DNA from: Denitromonas halophila
GTDB lineage: Bacteria; Pseudomonadota; Gammaproteobacteria; Burkholderiales; Rhodocyclaceae
Assembly (NCBI RefSeq): GCF_007625155.1
Contig: NZ_VMNK01000018.1
Coordinates: 143,219-207,218 of the forward strand
DNA length: 64,000 nt
Reading direction: 5' to 3'
Under the pieces are notes generated by a model, which worked only from the letters and a program-made list of their open reading frames with translations, did no database searches and had not been told where the DNA came from. Positions 62,671 through 64,000 of the stretch are shown here, one piece after another. The position numbers and the translations under genes are program-made. How positions within the stretch are numbered: position 1 is the stretch's first letter; the number at the start of each line of letters is the position of its first letter.

Positions 62671-63147
62671 TCAGAGTTCAGAGAAGGGCCGACCGGCGGC
62701 GTCTTCCTGCACGGACATGCGGGTCGCCAGCAATTGCAGGTCGGCGCTGAGACGGAGCAGCACATCATGCGGCAATCGGGCGAGCGCATCGGGTAGCAGG
62801 CCGGCGACCGGCTCGGGCGCTTTGGCCAGGGTGTCAGCGCCCAACTCGGTCAGATACAGCTTGACCACGCGCTGATCCGCCTGCGAGCGCTCACGCCGCA
62901 GCAAACCGCCCTTCTCGGCCTTGGCCAGCAGATTGCTGGCGGTCGAGGGGTGAATTGCCATCGCATCGGCCAGTTCGGTCACCCGGACGCCGGGTTGGCG
63001 CGACACCAGGGCCAGCGCCCATACTTGCGCACCGCTGGCCCCGCAACGCCGCTCGATATTCTGCAGATGGTGGCGCACTTCGGCGTAGATCGCGCGAAAA
63101 AGGCGCAAGGCTTCGTGTGTGGCGTTATCGGAGACAGGCCCGGTCAT
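62671..63147 (-). CDS. MarR-family transcriptional regulator
   Basis: A 158-residue winged-helix regulator: helical dimer (HEALRLFRAIYAEVRHHLQNIE), then PGVRVTELADAMAIHPSTASNLLAKAEKGGLLRRERSQADQRVVKLYLTE with the winged beta-hairpin. It may control the antiporter gene directly downstream, 24 bases away. Ligand unknown. Confidence 0.9.
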   Translation of the reverse strand: MTGPVSDNATHEALRLFRAIYAEVRHHLQNIERRCGASGAQVWALALVSRQPGVRVTELADAMAIHPSTASNLLAKAEKGGLLRRERSQADQRVVKLYLTELGADTLAKAPEPVAGLLPDALARLPHDVLLRLSADLQLLATRMSVQEDAAGRPFSEL

Positions 63148-63225
63148 AATTTACTTTTGTGCAAAAACAAACCGCATCATAGGCGGGCCGTCATGCCACG
63201 TCCAGCATCACGACCAAGGACCGCC

Positions 63226-64000
63226 TCAGGCGCCGTAGCCATCCGGATTGCCGGACTGCCAGCGCCAGGCGTCAGCGCACATGTCGGCCAGATCGTGCTC
63301 GGCGCGCCAGCCCAGCTCGGCCAACGCCAGGGCGGGGTCCGCGTAACATTGCGCGATGTCACCGGGGCGCCGCGGCGCAATCCGGTAGGGCACGGGGCGA
63401 CCCGAGGCGCGCTCGAAGGCTTTGACCACCTCGAGCACGCTGTAACCACGCCCCGTGCCGAGGTTCAGCGTCAGCACCCCGGCGCCGGCCATCAGTCGCT
63501 CAACCGCGCGGACATGACCGATCGCGAGATCGACCACATGGATATAGTCGCGCACGCCCGTGCCGTCAGCTGTCGCGTAGTCATCGCCAAACACGCTCAG
63601 TTCGGCCAGTTTGCCCACCGCGACCTGACTGACATAGGGCATGAGATTATTCGGAATCCCGTTGGGGTCCTCGCCGATCAGCCCCGAGGGATGCGCGCCC
63701 ACCGGATTGAAGTAGCGCAGCAAGGCCATTTGCCAATCGGCGTCGGCGGCAGCCACGTCCTGCAGGATAAACTCGAGCATCCATTTGGTCCGCCCGTAGG
63801 GATTGGTCGGCCCCGTCGGGAAGTCCTCGCGGATCGGCACACTGGCCGGGTCACCATACACCGTCGCCGATGAGCTGAAGACCATGCGCTTGACCCCACG
63901 CGCCGCCATCACCTCCAGCAGCACCAGCGTGCCAGCCACATTGTTGTCGTAGTAGGCATGAGGCTTCTGAACCGACTCCCCCACCGCCTTCAGCCCGGCA
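63226..64000 (-). CDS. galE: UDP-glucose 4-epimerase, C-terminal part
   Basis: The gene runs off the right edge; its N-terminal part with the nucleotide-binding GxxGxxG is outside. Visible are [27 protein letters not shown] with catalytic Ser, YGRTKWMLE (Tyr and Lys of YxxxK), [12 protein letters not shown], and [14 protein letters not shown]. It interconverts UDP-glucose and UDP-galactose for LPS or exopolysaccharide. Reading continues to the last base of the window. Confidence 0.96.
   Translation of the reverse strand, partial: AGLKAVGESVQKPHAYYDNNVAGTLVLLEVMAARGVKRMVFSSSATVYGDPASVPIREDFPTGPTNPYGRTKWMLEFILQDVAAADADWQMALLRYFNPVGAHPSGLIGEDPNGIPNNLMPYVSQVAVGKLAELSVFGDDYATADGTGVRDYIHVVDLAIGHVRAVERLMAGAGVLTLNLGTGRGYSVLEVVKAFERASGRPVPYRIAPRRPGDIAQCYADPALALAELGWRAEHDLADMCADAWRWQSGNPDGYGA

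Overview
The window is high-GC proteobacterial chromosome with tightly packed genes. The gene content fits a betaproteobacterium of the Rhodocyclales/Zoogloeaceae type (Thauera, Azoarcus or Denitromonas-like). Evidence for this is the uvrA - MFS - ssb neighbourhood, sigma-54/NtrC-controlled nirBD with a nitrate transporter and a PP2C-kinase fusion, a sulfide:quinone oxidoreductase, many CHASE/PAS kinases, and the type of intergenic repeats. The lineage is inferred from gene content only. I saw no tRNA, rRNA, CRISPR array, transposase or phage gene.

Layout. 1-648: 3' half of a ChaA-like antiporter. 649-1395: a non-coding composite inverted repeat. 1396-7175 (minus): a six-gene operon with an RND efflux pump, its membrane fusion protein, a lipoprotein cytochrome c, a DUF411 protein and two small exported proteins. 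7263-9035 (minus): hydroxypyruvate isomerase and an NhaR-like LysR regulator. 9202-9879: a BI-1/YccA membrane protein. 10059-15344: a DUF2946-like protein, a TonB-dependent receptor, a DUF4198-like periplasmic protein, a NapH/CcoG-like polyferredoxin and a DsbD/TauE-like membrane protein, proposed here as a metal acquisition and reduction system. 15620-19640: a second TonB-receptor cassette with a BNR/sialidase-fold protein and a thioredoxin-like protein. The two TonB loci share an unusual pair of upstream elements. 19689-22116: an AraC regulator, an EamA transporter and DsbB.

22156-28719 is a nitrate/nitrite assimilation locus. It has an NtrC-like site, a consensus sigma-54 promoter, nirB, a candidate 19-residue microprotein, nirD, a NarK/NasA-type transporter and a PP2C phosphatase/protein kinase fusion. 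28802-29468 holds a small exported protein and a PilZ protein.

29651-45637 (minus) is a signalling and sulfide region. Two paralogous modules, each a CHASE-PAS histidine kinase overlapping by 4 nt a receiver-HATPase protein, flank an operon of membrane fusion protein, sulfide:quinone oxidoreductase, RND pump and DUF2892 protein. A receiver-PAS-SpoIIE-type phosphatase lies beside one module, which suggests a partner-switching circuit. The sulfide/RND operon has a sigma-70-like promoter whose spacer and -10 are covered by an inverted repeat, and it may give a nearly leaderless transcript.

45684-51098: CbiX-like chelatase, M23 peptidase, TcdA, Sel1 protein, metallo-beta-lactamase hydrolase, a small conserved protein and a MalY/PatB lyase. 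51302-51979: a compositionally distinct TIR-domain membrane protein. 52087-56938: ssb, an MFS transporter and uvrA. 57059-59599: a GGDEF/EAL protein with a periplasmic c-type haem motif. 59607-64000: an RHH protein, a PfpI/DJ-1 protein, a small hypothetical, a LapA-domain protein, a CPA2 antiporter, a MarR regulator and the 3' part of galE.
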